From the NCBI GenBank assembly GCA_037043015.1, contig CM073323.1:28114758-28178757 (forward strand): DNA of 64,000 bases, in the 5' to 3' direction. The notes beneath the pieces are model-generated. The model was not told the DNA's origin and ran no database searches. It saw only the letters and a list, made by a program, of their open reading frames with translations. This document shows, one piece after another, positions 11,861 to 23,022 of the stretch. Source of the stretch: Bryum argenteum (taxonomy: Eukaryota; Streptophyta; Bryopsida; Bryales; Bryaceae). The position numbers were made by a program, and so were the translations under genes. Within the stretch, counting starts at the first letter, position 1. Every line of letters begins with the position of its first letter.

Positions 11861-12914
11861 TAACGAGTACTACACACATGCTGGAGCTCTGCAACGATGC
11901 AGCAGCATGCTGTCAGAGGAACCATTACTGAGTTCTGACTATTTGCGCTTGTCTGCTACTCCTTGTAAAGATCCAAGGCTCTAAACTTGGAGAATGATTA
12001 GCATAAGTTAGCTAGTGTTGTTGCGACTTGCGAGTCCGCAATCTAGTGTCAAGACTCACTCGATCCACACCACTGCTGCACTATATTATATTATAATGGT
12101 TCTCTCTCTTTCTCTCTTCTTTTTTAAATGCTTGCTATATATAGCTGGTGCATGCCACCAATGGGTGGTGTCTGGAGACCCAAAAGTGGTGGATCCCAAT
12201 AATTGAAGCCGGATAACTCTGCGACTCTTCCATTTGACGAGAAGTGTGCTCCCCACCCACACTATATAAGCTCACGAGCAGCAAAAGATATACTCTATGG
12301 GTGTTTTGAGTTTTAGCAAAAACCAACTGGCCTTGATCATGGTCTGAAAGACCTCGATTATGGTCCGAAGAAAAGGCTTGCAAGTGGGGGTGCCAATTAT
12401 TGAACGATCAAGGTGCCATATGCCTTGGGTGTTTCATGGAGACTGATTCTTTTCCCCTCCCCCCCGGGCTCGAATTTTAGCGAGACAATAAAGTGACCCA
12501 GGAATCCTAAAAGTTGATCGTCAAAAGGTGGCTGTCTTCAATGGCCACCAATTGGAGCTCCCTCAATCTTTTACGGTGGCTGCAGAAAAGTGGAATTTGG
12601 AGTATCTATATTGTCTAAACTTCGACAGCAATGATGATGATCACTTTGTTAACCTAACGCATGTTTTGAAACAGTACAGAAGTTACTCATTTAGCATGAG
12701 CTTGAAAGAAATCATGTGAAAGGTTATGGATACTTTATTGGGCACAAGGTTTGTACTAGGGGTGAGGAAGTTCTAAAGCAAGGAAATGAACCTACAACCT
12801 CATGGCCACAATAATTTTTGAGTAATTTTTTATAAAACTCTTAAAATTACTTAATGGAGAATTGCCTAATTTGTTAAAGAGGACCTTTTCTACTTCAAGC
12901 ATTTAAAAGGGAGA

Positions 12915-12919
<5 letters not shown>

Positions 12920-12952
<33 letters not shown>

Positions 12953-13085
12953 AATCTAAGCAGTATTTAGAAGATCCGACCGTAAAATCTTGAAGCAAAT
13001 TTGATATTTTATTCATAATTATAGTAGATTTGAACAATTGATTCATCTTCATTTCAACCATGATGGTCAAAGTTGGCGGGAAGAC
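12920..13085. repeat. Poly(A) tract of about 29 bases fused to a P2-like fragment
   Basis: A run of A from about 12922 to 12949 is followed directly by TCAATCTAAGCAGTATTTAG and GACCGTAAAATCTTGAAG, and then ATGGTCAAAGTTGGCGG. The last three match the interior of family P2, where the equivalent position is a short A run. So this looks like a P2 remnant with an expanded A tract rather than a retroposon tail. Confidence 0.55.
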
Positions 13086-13669
13086 TATAACTCATTTTAT
13101 ATACTCATTTTTTTTTTTTTTTTCTTGAACAGTATATGCTTTACTGAAGTTAAACACATACAAGAGCCAGAGCCGAAGCCCGGCAGAATTAAACCAAATT
13201 CTTTTTAAGATTTTCTGAGACTAAACCACCAGGCTAGTTCAGCCACTAAACATCCACAACCTCCACCAAGTGGTGGAGGTTCTCCACCAACCGCAATTAT
13301 ATACTCATATTTGTTCACATAGTGATCATTTTATTTCATGTAAAAACTAAAAATTTGGTTTCTTAAAATCCACCCTTCGACTATATGCGCATTCGTTGGA
13401 ATCCAAAATCCAAAGATTCAATATAAATAAAGCTGTAGCAAAAACTGCATATTAATTCAAAGTCAAAAGATGATGATAATCTTTAGCGTCAGTACCAAAA
13501 TAAACTTTCAGTGTACCCAAAAGATCACTATATCAACTAAATAAATAAAAAAATAGCAATATCTAAGTTGCAGAAATGGTGAAATCAGCTTTTAGGTTTT
13601 TTTTTCTTTTTTTTTTGAAACAAATTGATTACTCAGCTTTTAGGTCTTTCTCTCTCAGCATATGTTATA

Positions 13670-13775
13670 TACTCCCTCTGTCCCATTCTTATTGTCCAGT
13701 GGGTTATTTCCAATCTACCTTGAGAGGTAGATTTGAGAGAACTTACTGGACAATAAGAATGGGACAGAGGGAGTA
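13670..13775. mobile_element. Stowaway MITE, copy 1
   Basis: A 102-bp element between TA dinucleotides (13670-13671 and 13774-13775). Terminal sequence CTCCCTCTGTCCCATTC is repeated inverted at the other end, and the inverted repeat extends almost to the centre, so the whole element can fold into a hairpin. TA target and CTCCCTC ends are the hallmark of Stowaway (Tc1/mariner-dependent) MITEs. Confidence 0.9.
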
Positions 13776-14169
13776 TACTGCAGTGGTCAATTTGGTCCTT
13801 TTTTCTTATAAAAAAAACCACTGGCTACCCAAATCCCTATGTTTTTGGGCTGCTTCCAAATTAGATCCTAGGTTCCTGGAAACTGTAGCTTCAGAAATCA
13901 AGGGAGTTGGCGTGGGCCTACGACCCAAGAAACTTCCAAGTCCAGCTCAGAAAAATACATATTAAAAATAAATACTTTCCATTAATTGATTAATACATTG
14001 ATTGGTTACAACAAAATTAGATTAAATGAATCCTAGTGTATAATTACGGGTTACTACTTCAAAAATACGAATATCATGTTTTACATTCTTTATGCGAGAG
14101 TGGACCTTGACTTCATGTTATCACTAGATATGGCTTTGTTGTTTACAATATATCTATTGTCTCTAGGCG

Positions 14170-14590
14170 TTAACCCCTAATCGTCCTTGTGTGTTTTTGG
14201 GAGCTTGAAATCACAAACCTGCGATTTTCTACCTCTATGCACTTACTTCCAATTGTGAAAGCTTGTACATCAGAATATTTTTAGGTAATTTTTTCCAAAA
14301 TCAATCGTTGAATGTTTACTTTTCGAGAGATCATAACATAAGAAGTTTGTCTCCCATGTTTTTTATTGGGCATTGTGAAGATTGAAATTTATGGGGGTTG
14401 CCCTTGTATTTTTTGACTTGGAACTTAAGTAGTATTTTGATTATGTACATACTTCCAAGAAATAAAATTTAAACAAATTTAAACCCGCCCAAACTGCCCG
14501 GCTATTTGGACTTGAAACCTAAAATTTGTAGATGGAGGTTCTTGAAATTGCGGTTTTAGGAGGCCTAAAATAGGTTATTCTATCTTTGGT
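14170..14590. mobile_element. Fragment of TTAA family P4
   Basis: It begins TTAACCCCTAATCGTCC and continues TTTTTGGGAGCTTGAAA, CTACCTCTATGCACTT, GAGAGATCATAACAT and TGCCCTTGTA. This is the same order as the reverse complement of 42444-42996. No clean right terminus is visible, so it is truncated or rearranged. Confidence 0.6.
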
Positions 14591-15591
14591 CGTACTCCCA
14601 TTTACTCAATTTTTTGGATACTAAGTTAAACCCCTGATTTTCTTGTATATTTGGGAGCTTGAAACCTCATAAATTCTATTTAATACATTTATGCACTCCC
14701 AAGGGTGTGTTGTCAAAAAATTAAAATAATAAATATATATAGACTTCCGACTGTAAGATTTTGTACCTAAGCCTATCTATATTTTTGAAACTCGACCATT
14801 TGATGTTTATCATTTGTAGAATCATATCATCCATATTTTGTGCAAGACATTCCTATGGAGGCATGGTCTCCATGGAGCAAAAGGGAGCTTTAAGAGTTGT
14901 AAGTCATTTTATTTTTATTTTTTTTCACTTTTTTTTCTTTTCATGGGTAATACTAAGTTGGGTATCCTTGTGCAAAAGTTTGGAGACTCATTAAGTTTTT
15001 TTGACCTCCACACAAATCATTTTCCATAAGAAGGACTAAAAACAATGATATACTAAAACATGCTTCATGTTAAAAATATTTGGTATGAAAGAAAACTGAA
15101 CCGTGATTAGGTGCCTTCATAAGTTTTAAAACTTGGGAAAGAACAAAAATCTAAAAAACTCTTTAATGTCAAATTTTGATAAATCTTGAAAGAAACAATC
15201 GTAACATTTCTAAATCTTTAGAGCATGCTCTAGGGAATGAAAAGAATAAAATAGAATATTTTTAGAGGGCTGCCCTTGTAAACCATAAAAAAATTGGACC
15301 TTAAGTCACATGGGAATCTATGTGTGGATTGGTATCAAGAACAAGTTATTTAGTAAAATAGCTCTTAAAATGTTGATAGTAAAAGTTATTTTCTGCCCCA
15401 AAAATAAAAGTCCAAAAATAAAAGTCAGCAATTTTTAGAAATCTGAAAATGGATTTGACTTTGCCATTTCTTTTCCATACACTTTGTAGTTCAATGAACA
15501 CCCGCTACGAATCTTATGCAAAATTATTGATTTTAACCCCTTCATCTAAGATTTTAGGCTCCTTGAGAGCCATTTTGGAGTTGAAAAACAA

Positions 15592-15845
15592 TTAACCCTT
15601 AATTGACATCATTGTTTTGAGAAAAAATGTGACCTCACTGTCCTTTGACCATATTTTAGCATAGATAATTAAATAAATTCGAAAATCCAAAATGGTGAGT
15701 GTCGAGCTAACTTGATTCTATAAATATTTTTTAAAAAGAACGACCACATCGGGTAAAAATCTCGAAATTTGCCACAGTTGAGAGTATGGAAGTTCTTGTT
15801 TAGATGCGAGGACCAATCTGGTCCCCTGTGTCAATAAAGGGTTAA
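15592..15845. mobile_element. TTAA-flanked MITE, family P7
   Basis: TTAA at 15592-15595 and 15842-15845. The left end is CCCTTAATTGACA and the right end is TGTCAATAAAGGG, an imperfect inverted repeat. No coding capacity. It has the same CCC...GGG in TTAA layout as the other families, but its interior is distinct. Confidence 0.65.
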
Positions 15846-16966
15846 GGGTTGAACCTTTTGCAGATCGTAGTGTTTTCTCATACCTTCCTAACAAGATTAC
15901 TCACACTTTAAGATTATACCTATGAAGATGTTCACTCTTAAGTTTCAAGAATGTACTCACACTAAGTACAAATCTACACAAAACTTGTAACTTTTTTTAA
16001 CTTACCATTAAAATCTTCCCAAAGTTAAAGTTGCTCAAAGTTAAAAGTATCACCAAAATTATTAAAATTGAATTTTTATTTGATAAAAAATTAAACATGA
16101 AATAGATAGCATGTAAATGTAGCACGAAGCATATTTTAAAATAATATGACAATCTTTCAGTTCCCTTTTTGATTGTCAGAAACCTAGCTTTGTATTTGTA
16201 TACTATGTAAAAACCAAAACCACCTCTAGGTTTTATAAGTTCTAGGAGGTAAAAGTTATATAGTCAAATTTTTGAATATATTAAGTATAAGAATTTGAAT
16301 ATCCATGCTACATCTAACTACTTTCTTGGACGAGAAGTAGTTCAATCGAAACATATCTAGTGCTTCCCTTATGGCCATGTGAACAAGATACAATCTTAAT
16401 ACAAAAATGTTAATCACGAATTTACCGAGAATATAAAGATACTCAAACCCCCCAAATTTAAATTTTTAGTTAGCATAGTAGTCAGTTCACAAAATTGAAA
16501 CTTCCAAAATTCCAATTTTTGTCCAAAATTCTTGAATGAGTCTGGACTTAGTTAAATATAGCATAGCCTTAAGTTGAATCCACTTTCAGAAATATTGAAT
16601 TTCTCCTAAAAAGACTACTTTCTTATTTTACCGAAAGATAAAGAAACTTCTTTTTATTAACTTTAAAGATTACAATAGTAACAAATGTGAATTTGAGATT
16701 TGGCATACATGTACATCTTAGGGCATTCCAAGTGGATTGGCTAAATGTAGCCAAGGAAAAGAGGTTGCTAAATGTAATATCCCTTTTAATCTGCACCCTT
16801 TCCCAACGGGATTGGCTAAATGACCCTGCTATATTCTCTCTTCTACTACACCTTGACAAAATTCTAAAAGTGATTGAATTAGGCAAAATGAAATTTCCTT
16901 CAAGTCGAATTAAATCCAGTGAAGTTTGAGTGGGAGTTGGAAGGATAACCAGGGTTGTGGGCGGGC

Positions 16967-17017
16967 GCTACCTTTGGCAGATCTCGAGCATTTATCTAGC
17001 GAGCCGCCAAAGGTAGC
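16967..17017. repeat. Short inverted repeat (12-bp perfect arms)
   Basis: GCTACCTTTGGC at 16967-16978 and GCCAAAGGTAGC at 17006-17017 enclose a 27-nt loop that has its own CTCG/CGAG pairing. It lies 12 bp left of a MITE. It could be a small foldback remnant or a transcript hairpin; nothing shows expression. Confidence 0.6.
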
Positions 17018-17028
17018 AGGTCAAATAG

Positions 17029-17250
17029 CTACACTAAATAGGTAGATTAGTGTTAGATGCACTAATTTATATAAACATGTTATAAGTTTTTATTGTTAAT
17101 AAATATTTTTACCCTCTACATTGGTCAAGATGGGGATCCTTCCATAGTATTGGAATCAATACCCTTGGTAATTTTTTTTATCAGAAGTAAAAACTTGTAG
17201 CATTTTCAAATCTTATAAAAATCTAACACTAATCTACCTATTCAGTGTAG
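17029..17250. mobile_element. MITE family B, copy 1
   Basis: A 222-bp element with ends CTACACTAAATAGGTAGATT and the inverted form ending TCTACCTATTCAGTGTAG. It contains a shared interior with TTACCCTCTACAT and AAGTAAAAACTT. Copies are at 53606-53827 and 63545-63767. No convincing target duplication was found, so the superfamily is open. Confidence 0.85.
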
Positions 17251-17357
17251 TTTGTTGGAAAAAGTAATGACCTTCGCCTTGCTAAACATAGGCAGCCTTG
17301 CTTCTTTAGACGCCCTTAGGTACTAGGATAGATGCATCTATATACAAGTTCTCCTTT

Positions 17358-17453
17358 TTGATTGGCCAACCTCTTTCACAGATTTTCTCACTTGTTTGTT
17401 AAATTTTGATCGGCCAACCTCTTTCACAAATTTTCTCACTTGTTTGTTAAATT
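17358..17453. repeat. Tandem duplication, about 49 bp, two copies
   Basis: Adjacent units share GGCCAACCTCTTTCACA and TTTTCTCACTTGTTTGTTAA with few differences. Non-coding local duplication. Confidence 0.75.
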
Positions 17454-18085
17454 AGGCAATCCTTGCATGTACCCCATGCATACATATTTAGAGTGTTCAC
17501 TTATAGGTAAGGCTATACTAGGCTTTTCTAGAATTTGCATTTGATAATTTAAGTGCTTAAAAATATCACAAAAATGTAGAAAGATTGTCTTTTCTATTTG
17601 CTACTCACTCGAAAATAGTAAATCACATGTGTCCTTACTCCAAGTTTGGTCAATGGCTAAAATGTCCAAAAATAGGTGTACTTACCCTAGTCCTTAGGCT
17701 TTTGAAACACATCAAAGATTGAAACACCTTGTATTGAAGGAGGGTTCCTTTGAGGATTTTGCCAGATCTAAGTTCTCCTTACATTACAAAGTAAATCATT
17801 TTCAAGGTCACAACTCTTGGTCAACAGCCGTGGTCATGAAGACTAAAATGAGTAAAGTGGCTTGATACTTGATACTAAAAAAAAAATGTGATATTACAAA
17901 GTGTTCCATATAACAAGCATTGGTGTGACAAGATTAAACAATAGTAAGATTTCAATTTTTCAAGCGTACAATCATGTAATGAACTTATTTAAAGTCATGT
18001 GTATGAAATTTCGGGTCATGAGGCCTCATATATTACAAGATCCTAGTGTTGTAGTACTCAAAAAAGACTACAAAACTTCATTACT

Positions 18086-18677
18086 TTAACCCCTAAAGTA
18101 GAGTGGCCTCCAAACCGCCCAAAACCCTCAAGTTTGACCTCATTTAACCCTTAAACGTCCAAGCATGCCCCTCGGGCTTGGTTTCCACTGTATTTTTAGA
18201 GGGGCTTGGTTTCCACTGTATTTATAGAGGGGCTTGACGTTTAAGGGTTAATGCAAGATGCAAATCTCAAATTTGACAAGTTTTTGACCGTAGGATCTAG
18301 TACCTAATTTGAACACTTATGTGCACACCATATCTTAGATTCAAATTCCTCACCATGTGTGAGATCATAACCTTCAAAGTTGAAGAAAAAGTTCTTCTAC
18401 CCTTATTGCAAAAGGGATTGAGGTGTTTCATGAGCCAAAAAAACCAATTTCAGAAGAATATCTGATATGAGTCTCTTTTTATATGTCCTAAGTGAGTTAG
18501 GTACATGTCAACATAATTTTTACCCTCACAGGACTTATAAAACCTAGTGAAAATCCTGATTTTTCACATGAAGGTATGCTGAAATTTACTAAATATAGAT
18601 AGTATGAAGTTGAACTATCTACTAAGGCCAACATCAAAACGTCTCATTTTGGGCTTCACTCTCCTTTAGGGGTTTAA
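18086..18677. mobile_element. Older TTAA element interrupted by a younger one
   Basis: The left end TTAACCCCTAAAGTAGAGTG pairs with the right end TTCACTCTCCTTTAGGGG as an imperfect inverted repeat; the right target is now TTTAA. The interior contains the shared core GACCGTAGGATCTAG. The element is split by a 100-bp element at 18144-18251, so this one is older. Confidence 0.6.
18144..18251. mobile_element. Short P1-type TTAA MITE nested in another element
   Basis: TTAA at 18144-18147 and 18248-18251. Ends CCCTTAAACGTCC and GACGTTTAAGGG are the P1 termini. The interior is only about 75 bp and contains a 36-bp direct duplication around GGGGCTTGGTTTCCACTGTA. This is a deletion derivative of P1. 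Confidence 0.8.
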
Positions 18678-19079
18678 AAAAAATATACCATACCTCTTTT
18701 TGTGTACGTTATGTACAAAAAAATTACGCTTGCATCCTTCAAAATACATTGGAAATTGAAAATTTTGACCTTGCAATTAGGGAAATGCATGGAAATGAGG
18801 CAAACCCACCAAAAAGGGTGCATTTTTCACGTGAATCCCCGAGTGATATTTGAGTATTAATACTCAAGATGTCCAAAATCCAAAGTTGGCATTACACTTA
18901 GTGGTGGGGGTACGATATGTTATGGGTGCAACATACGGAGGGGCAAGGTACAAAAAGAGATTTGTGGGAGGCATAGAAAAGGGGGTTTCTACAATTGGGA
19001 CTTTTTTTTGGGGGGCCCCAACAACAAAAACTATTCAAACTTAATGAAGGTCATGAAGATCCCCATAATTTGGACACCC

Positions 19080-19202
19080 GAGCTTTTCGGTGGCGGGAAG
19101 GCCGAGGCGAGCGAGCGAGGGCGGGCAGCCGGGCAGCAGGGGTGGTGATGAGCAGGCCCCCATTGGCCAGATGATGGAGGCCCCGGATCTAGTCCTTTAT
19201 TC

Positions 19203-19240
<38 letters not shown>

Positions 19241-19330
19241 AAAAAGAAGGATCCACTTTCGAGGCACTTGAAAGGAATGGAATGGCGTCGAAGAAGAAGG
19301 AGAAGAAGAAGAAGAAGAAGAATCCCCCCT
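19080..19330. other. GC-rich patch, 30-base T tract and GAA microsatellite
   Basis: A GC-rich stretch (19080-19150, with GAGCGAGCGAGGGCGGGC) stands out from the AT-rich surroundings. It is followed by a T run at about 19205-19233 and an AAG/GAA run at about 19289-19320. No reading frame or element ends were recognised. Confidence 0.5.
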
Positions 19331-20099
19331 TCCCTTTCACCTTCTCATTCCTCCCCCTCCACCATGCCACATTCCTTTTACACTCCGCCTCTTTATGTAT
19401 TCTCAGCACTATACAAGAGTTGTTGATTACTGTTGATTGCAAAACATAACACTAAATGTCACACGTCACCATAGTGTTACGACAAAACATAACACTACAT
19501 GTGAGAGACATAGAAACTTTTTTTTGGAAGAAAGGAGAGTTATTTGAAGTGGTGCCGTAGATGGCTCGAAAAAAAGATGAGGGGTATTAATTGTAGTGGC
19601 GGCCCAAAGTGGTTAAAAGAGTTTTAAAATAGTATATTGGGGTAAAAACACTAATTTTCATGTAACACTAATCAATAACTCTTCTGTGTACCGTAAAGGC
19701 GGTCTTGGTATAATAGTTGAGTCGAAGCAAATGCCTCGACTCAACTACAATCAAGAAGACCATGATGGTCGAAAAAAAATATTGATTGGCGAGAGTTCAC
19801 TTATTCAAGGAGAGAGGGGAGGGTAAACGAGAGAATGATGGAGATTTATTTTTAATAATTGAGCTTCAAATTGTCCTCGTTTAAATCCACTTTACACTAC
19901 GAGAGTGATCAGGCCACTCAAAACTCCATATTCCATTCATCATCGTAACCATATGACCATGAAAATGATTTAAATTTTCTTGGTCATTGCTTGTGGTCCA
20001 TAGAGTAAAGGGACCCTTACTTCTAGTGTAAGAAAGACATTAGAGTACAAATTAAATCTATTATCAAACTTTCATGATACATATCTAGACGTTGACTTC

Positions 20100-20790
20100 A
20101 AAATTCAATATCTTAGGATCCGTTGACTCCTTTTGCAATCCGATAGTTTTTCACAAGTCTACAAAAAACCCGCTTCTAACGACACCTCATGCGGCCCAAT
20201 CCGATTAGTAGTCCCCTAGATGATAATCTCACATGACAAAACAAACTACTTGCTAGCTAGAATAACAAACTAGAATGTCCTCGCAGCGTCGCCATGCTCA
20301 CTTAAATACTTTGACTGTGCCCCTTTGATATTTCTCCTAGACATGTAGTTAGGTCAATTTTGTAAATTTTGGCGATTTGAAAGCCGTAAATACCTAAAAA
20401 TTTAATATTCCAGGACCCATTAAACCGCTTTGCAATATGATTTTTTCTCTACAAAAAATTCTGCTTCAACGACACCTCATCCGACACGATCCAACGGGCG
20501 GTCTCTTAGATCATAATGTCATAAAACAAAACAAACTACATGCCTTGACGAATGGACTCGTACGTCCTCACGGTGTTGCCATACTCAAACAAATAATCTT
20601 CAGTATTTTTGGGGCCATAAGTACTTTGAAATTGAATATCTTGGGACCCATAAGCCCATCTCGTGCTCCGATTATTGCCTACACCTCTACACAAAATCCG
20701 CTTACAACGACACCTCATGTGCCCCGATTCTCTTGGGGATGCCCCATATGATAATGTCATTCGCAAGTCAAAACAAAACAAACTACCCGC
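20100..20790. repeat. Degenerate tandem array, about 230-300 bp unit, three copies
   Basis: Three successive units carry the ordered blocks AATATCTTGGGACCCAT, CGCTTCTAACGACACCTCAT, GATGATAATCTCACATGA and AAAACAAACTACNTGC (starting near 20105, 20405 and 20630). Units are substantially diverged. There is no coding evidence. Confidence 0.7.
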
Positions 20791-21039
20791 CTTAAATAAT
20801 AGATGTTTTGTAATGTACATATTTTAATAACATGAAACATCTAGATATTGAAGTAGTATGTGCATACAAATAGGGCTTTAGAAGAGTTCAGGAGGCATAG
20901 TATTATAGTTAATATTAATAGTTTGATAATACATTACGTGGTTTTTAATCTTCTTTCTACATTTAAAATTTGGACAAATCATCCCCAAAAGCATTTTCAA
21001 AGTAAAATCCACCTTTTGAGTACTCGGGCAACCTAGTTG

Positions 21040-21535
21040 AAAGGGTAAAAAGTAATCATTTTGTTTAAGATTTTTGGTGGGTGCTCAAGTGCAAGGTGTA
21101 TGTGGTAGAATTTGCAAAGCCAAATTCCAATTTTAAATTCTGCATCTAGAAATCTTAGGATTTAAGTCAATATCGCACAACTTAAAAAATGAATTTATGT
21201 GAAATTCATCCATGACTAAAGTGACCTAAGTCACAAAGTTTATCGATTTTACAAGACCAACCTCTAAAAATTTCAAATACAATCTGCATAATGCCCAAAA
21301 AAACTTCGGAGACAATCTCTGGAAGTTATGATTTTCCACATGGTAAACATACAACCGTCAATTTTCAGATCAATAACTAAAAATAGTCTTAAGTACAAGA
21401 TCCTACACTTGAAAGTTCCAAAAAAAGGTAAAATAATTGATCTTCACCTCCGGGAGTGCATAAAAGTAGAAAATTGCAGTTTTGAGGTTTGAATCTCCCA
21501 AAGACACACAAGAGGCTTTACGGGTTATTACATTG
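21040..21535. mobile_element. Fragment of TTAA family P4
   Basis: It matches 42444-42996 over most of its length: TGTATGTGGTAGAATTTGCA, AGCCAAATTCCAATTTT, then AGTGCATAAAAGTAGAAAAT and GCAGTTTTGAGGTTT. The right end has decayed to TTACGGGTTATTA. No coding capacity. Confidence 0.55.
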
Positions 21536-22133
21536 CATCGTACAAAAGGATATATGACACCACAATTGTAAGTTATATTTTGAAAAATTGAAACCACAAC
21601 ATACCACAATTTTATAAACATATGAAATCGTTTTGGAAGTTTCTTGTCTTCCTATTGTTGCAAAATAAATCCTAAATAGATTTTACCTTTTTGAAGTTTA
21701 TCTTTTCTCTCTCTAATGTAGGTGTAGTATCCCAAGGGATGTATTGACCATACATTAGGACACGATTAAGAATAGAAAACCAATCAAAATGTCCTTAAAT
21801 GTCAATTGTCTTTTTACAAATTGATTGTATTGCTAAATTAACAATTGGCAGATTTGGGTTATGGGTGGGGTTTTAAAAAGAGGCAGGCGGATCTGACAAT
21901 GTCTTCCCAACTACTATACTACAGGCAGGCTTTATGCTGGCACAATTTAAAGAGACCAATTATTTCACCTATGCAACTACAATCCATGATTTCAGGATTT
22001 TGTCTTTGGGGAGCAAAAGGAGTTGAAAACAAAATATTACCCACCATTTCAAATCTCATGTCCACCCCACTCTAATTCTTATTCCTTAGTATGATTGACA
22101 AAGGTAAACAACATTTTGAGTTTCCAAATATAT

Positions 22134-22239
22134 TACTCCCTCTGTCCCATTCTTATTGTCCAGTATGTTCTCTCAAATCTACATTGCAAGGTAGATTTGA
22201 GAGAACCTGCTGGACAATAAGAATGGGATAGAGGGAGTA
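22134..22239. mobile_element. Stowaway MITE, copy 2
   Basis: A 102-bp element between TA dinucleotides, with CTCCCTCTGTCCCATTC ends and a nearly complete palindromic body, like the copy at 13670-13775. A related right-hand fragment (GGGACAGAGGGAG end) is at 26282-26357. Confidence 0.9.
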
Positions 22240-22504
22240 CCTTATAAGTTTCCAAATAGTGTTTGAATGCTCAATTGTCACCCACTCTCAAAGTTAAATA
22301 AGTTCTAATTTTGGTAATCTCAAAATGCCCTTAGTTTTTTTCACTCTTAAAACATCACTATTTTTAGGCTATTATCGTTGATATTTAGATATTCAAATCT
22401 CAACTGTACTTTGTAATAGATCATATGGATCAAAGTTGGAGTCACGAGACCCCTTGCTTGTTGAGTTCTTATTGGATAAAAGAATCAATTTTCAATTTTT
22501 AATC

Positions 22505-22505
<1 letters not shown>

Positions 22506-22546
<41 letters not shown>
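22506..22546. repeat. Poly(T) tract, about 40 bases
   Basis: Uninterrupted T run. There is no target duplication or element body on either side that would mark it as a retroposon tail. Confidence 0.8.
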
Positions 22547-22547
<1 letters not shown>

Positions 22548-22692
22548 GGTTGTTGTTGAGAAGTTTTACTATGAGTTCCACAAAAAATTTGAGTTTACTT
22601 ATTAGGACGAAACGAATTAATGCTTCTAGTATCCATTGAATTGTACACATTAAGATACTATCAACAATTCTCTTAAAATTGTGTTGTTTTTG

Positions 22693-22731
22693 TCAAAATG
22701 GCATGCCTCAAGTTGCGGCATGCCATTTTGA
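22693..22731. repeat. Perfect hairpin, 15-bp stem
   Basis: TCAAAATGGCATGCC at 22693-22707 and its exact complement at 22717-22731 enclose a 9-nt loop. The AAAATGGCA sequence also occurs in the termini of the foldback element at 43547-43930, so this may be a remnant of that type. Confidence 0.75.
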
Positions 22732-22753
22732 TAGCAACTTTAGAAAAAGTTGT

Positions 22754-23022
22754 TTAACCCCTAAAGATCCACAATGTTTTGGGAGCTTGAAATCCCAACA
22801 CTGACCACTATGTACTAATGCGGGTACGTCCAATATTTTTGAAAATTTTTGATAACTTCAACCGTAGGATCTTGAAGTAGACTACCATAGGTAGTAATGT
22901 GAAAATTTTCAACCGTTGGATCATCACTGGATGTGAGATCATAACATTTATAGTTGACTGTAAATTTTTTATGGCCTTGACCGTAAAAGCCGAATCAGTG
23001 GCCGTGGTCGTTTAGGGGTTAA
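22754..23022. mobile_element. TTAA-flanked MITE, family P3
   Basis: TTAA at 22754-22757 and 23019-23022. The left end CCCCTAAAGATCCACAATG and right end CGTTTAGGGG frame a non-coding body with the shared core CAACCGTAGGATCTTGAAG near 22858. The element is similar in size to P2. Confidence 0.75.
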
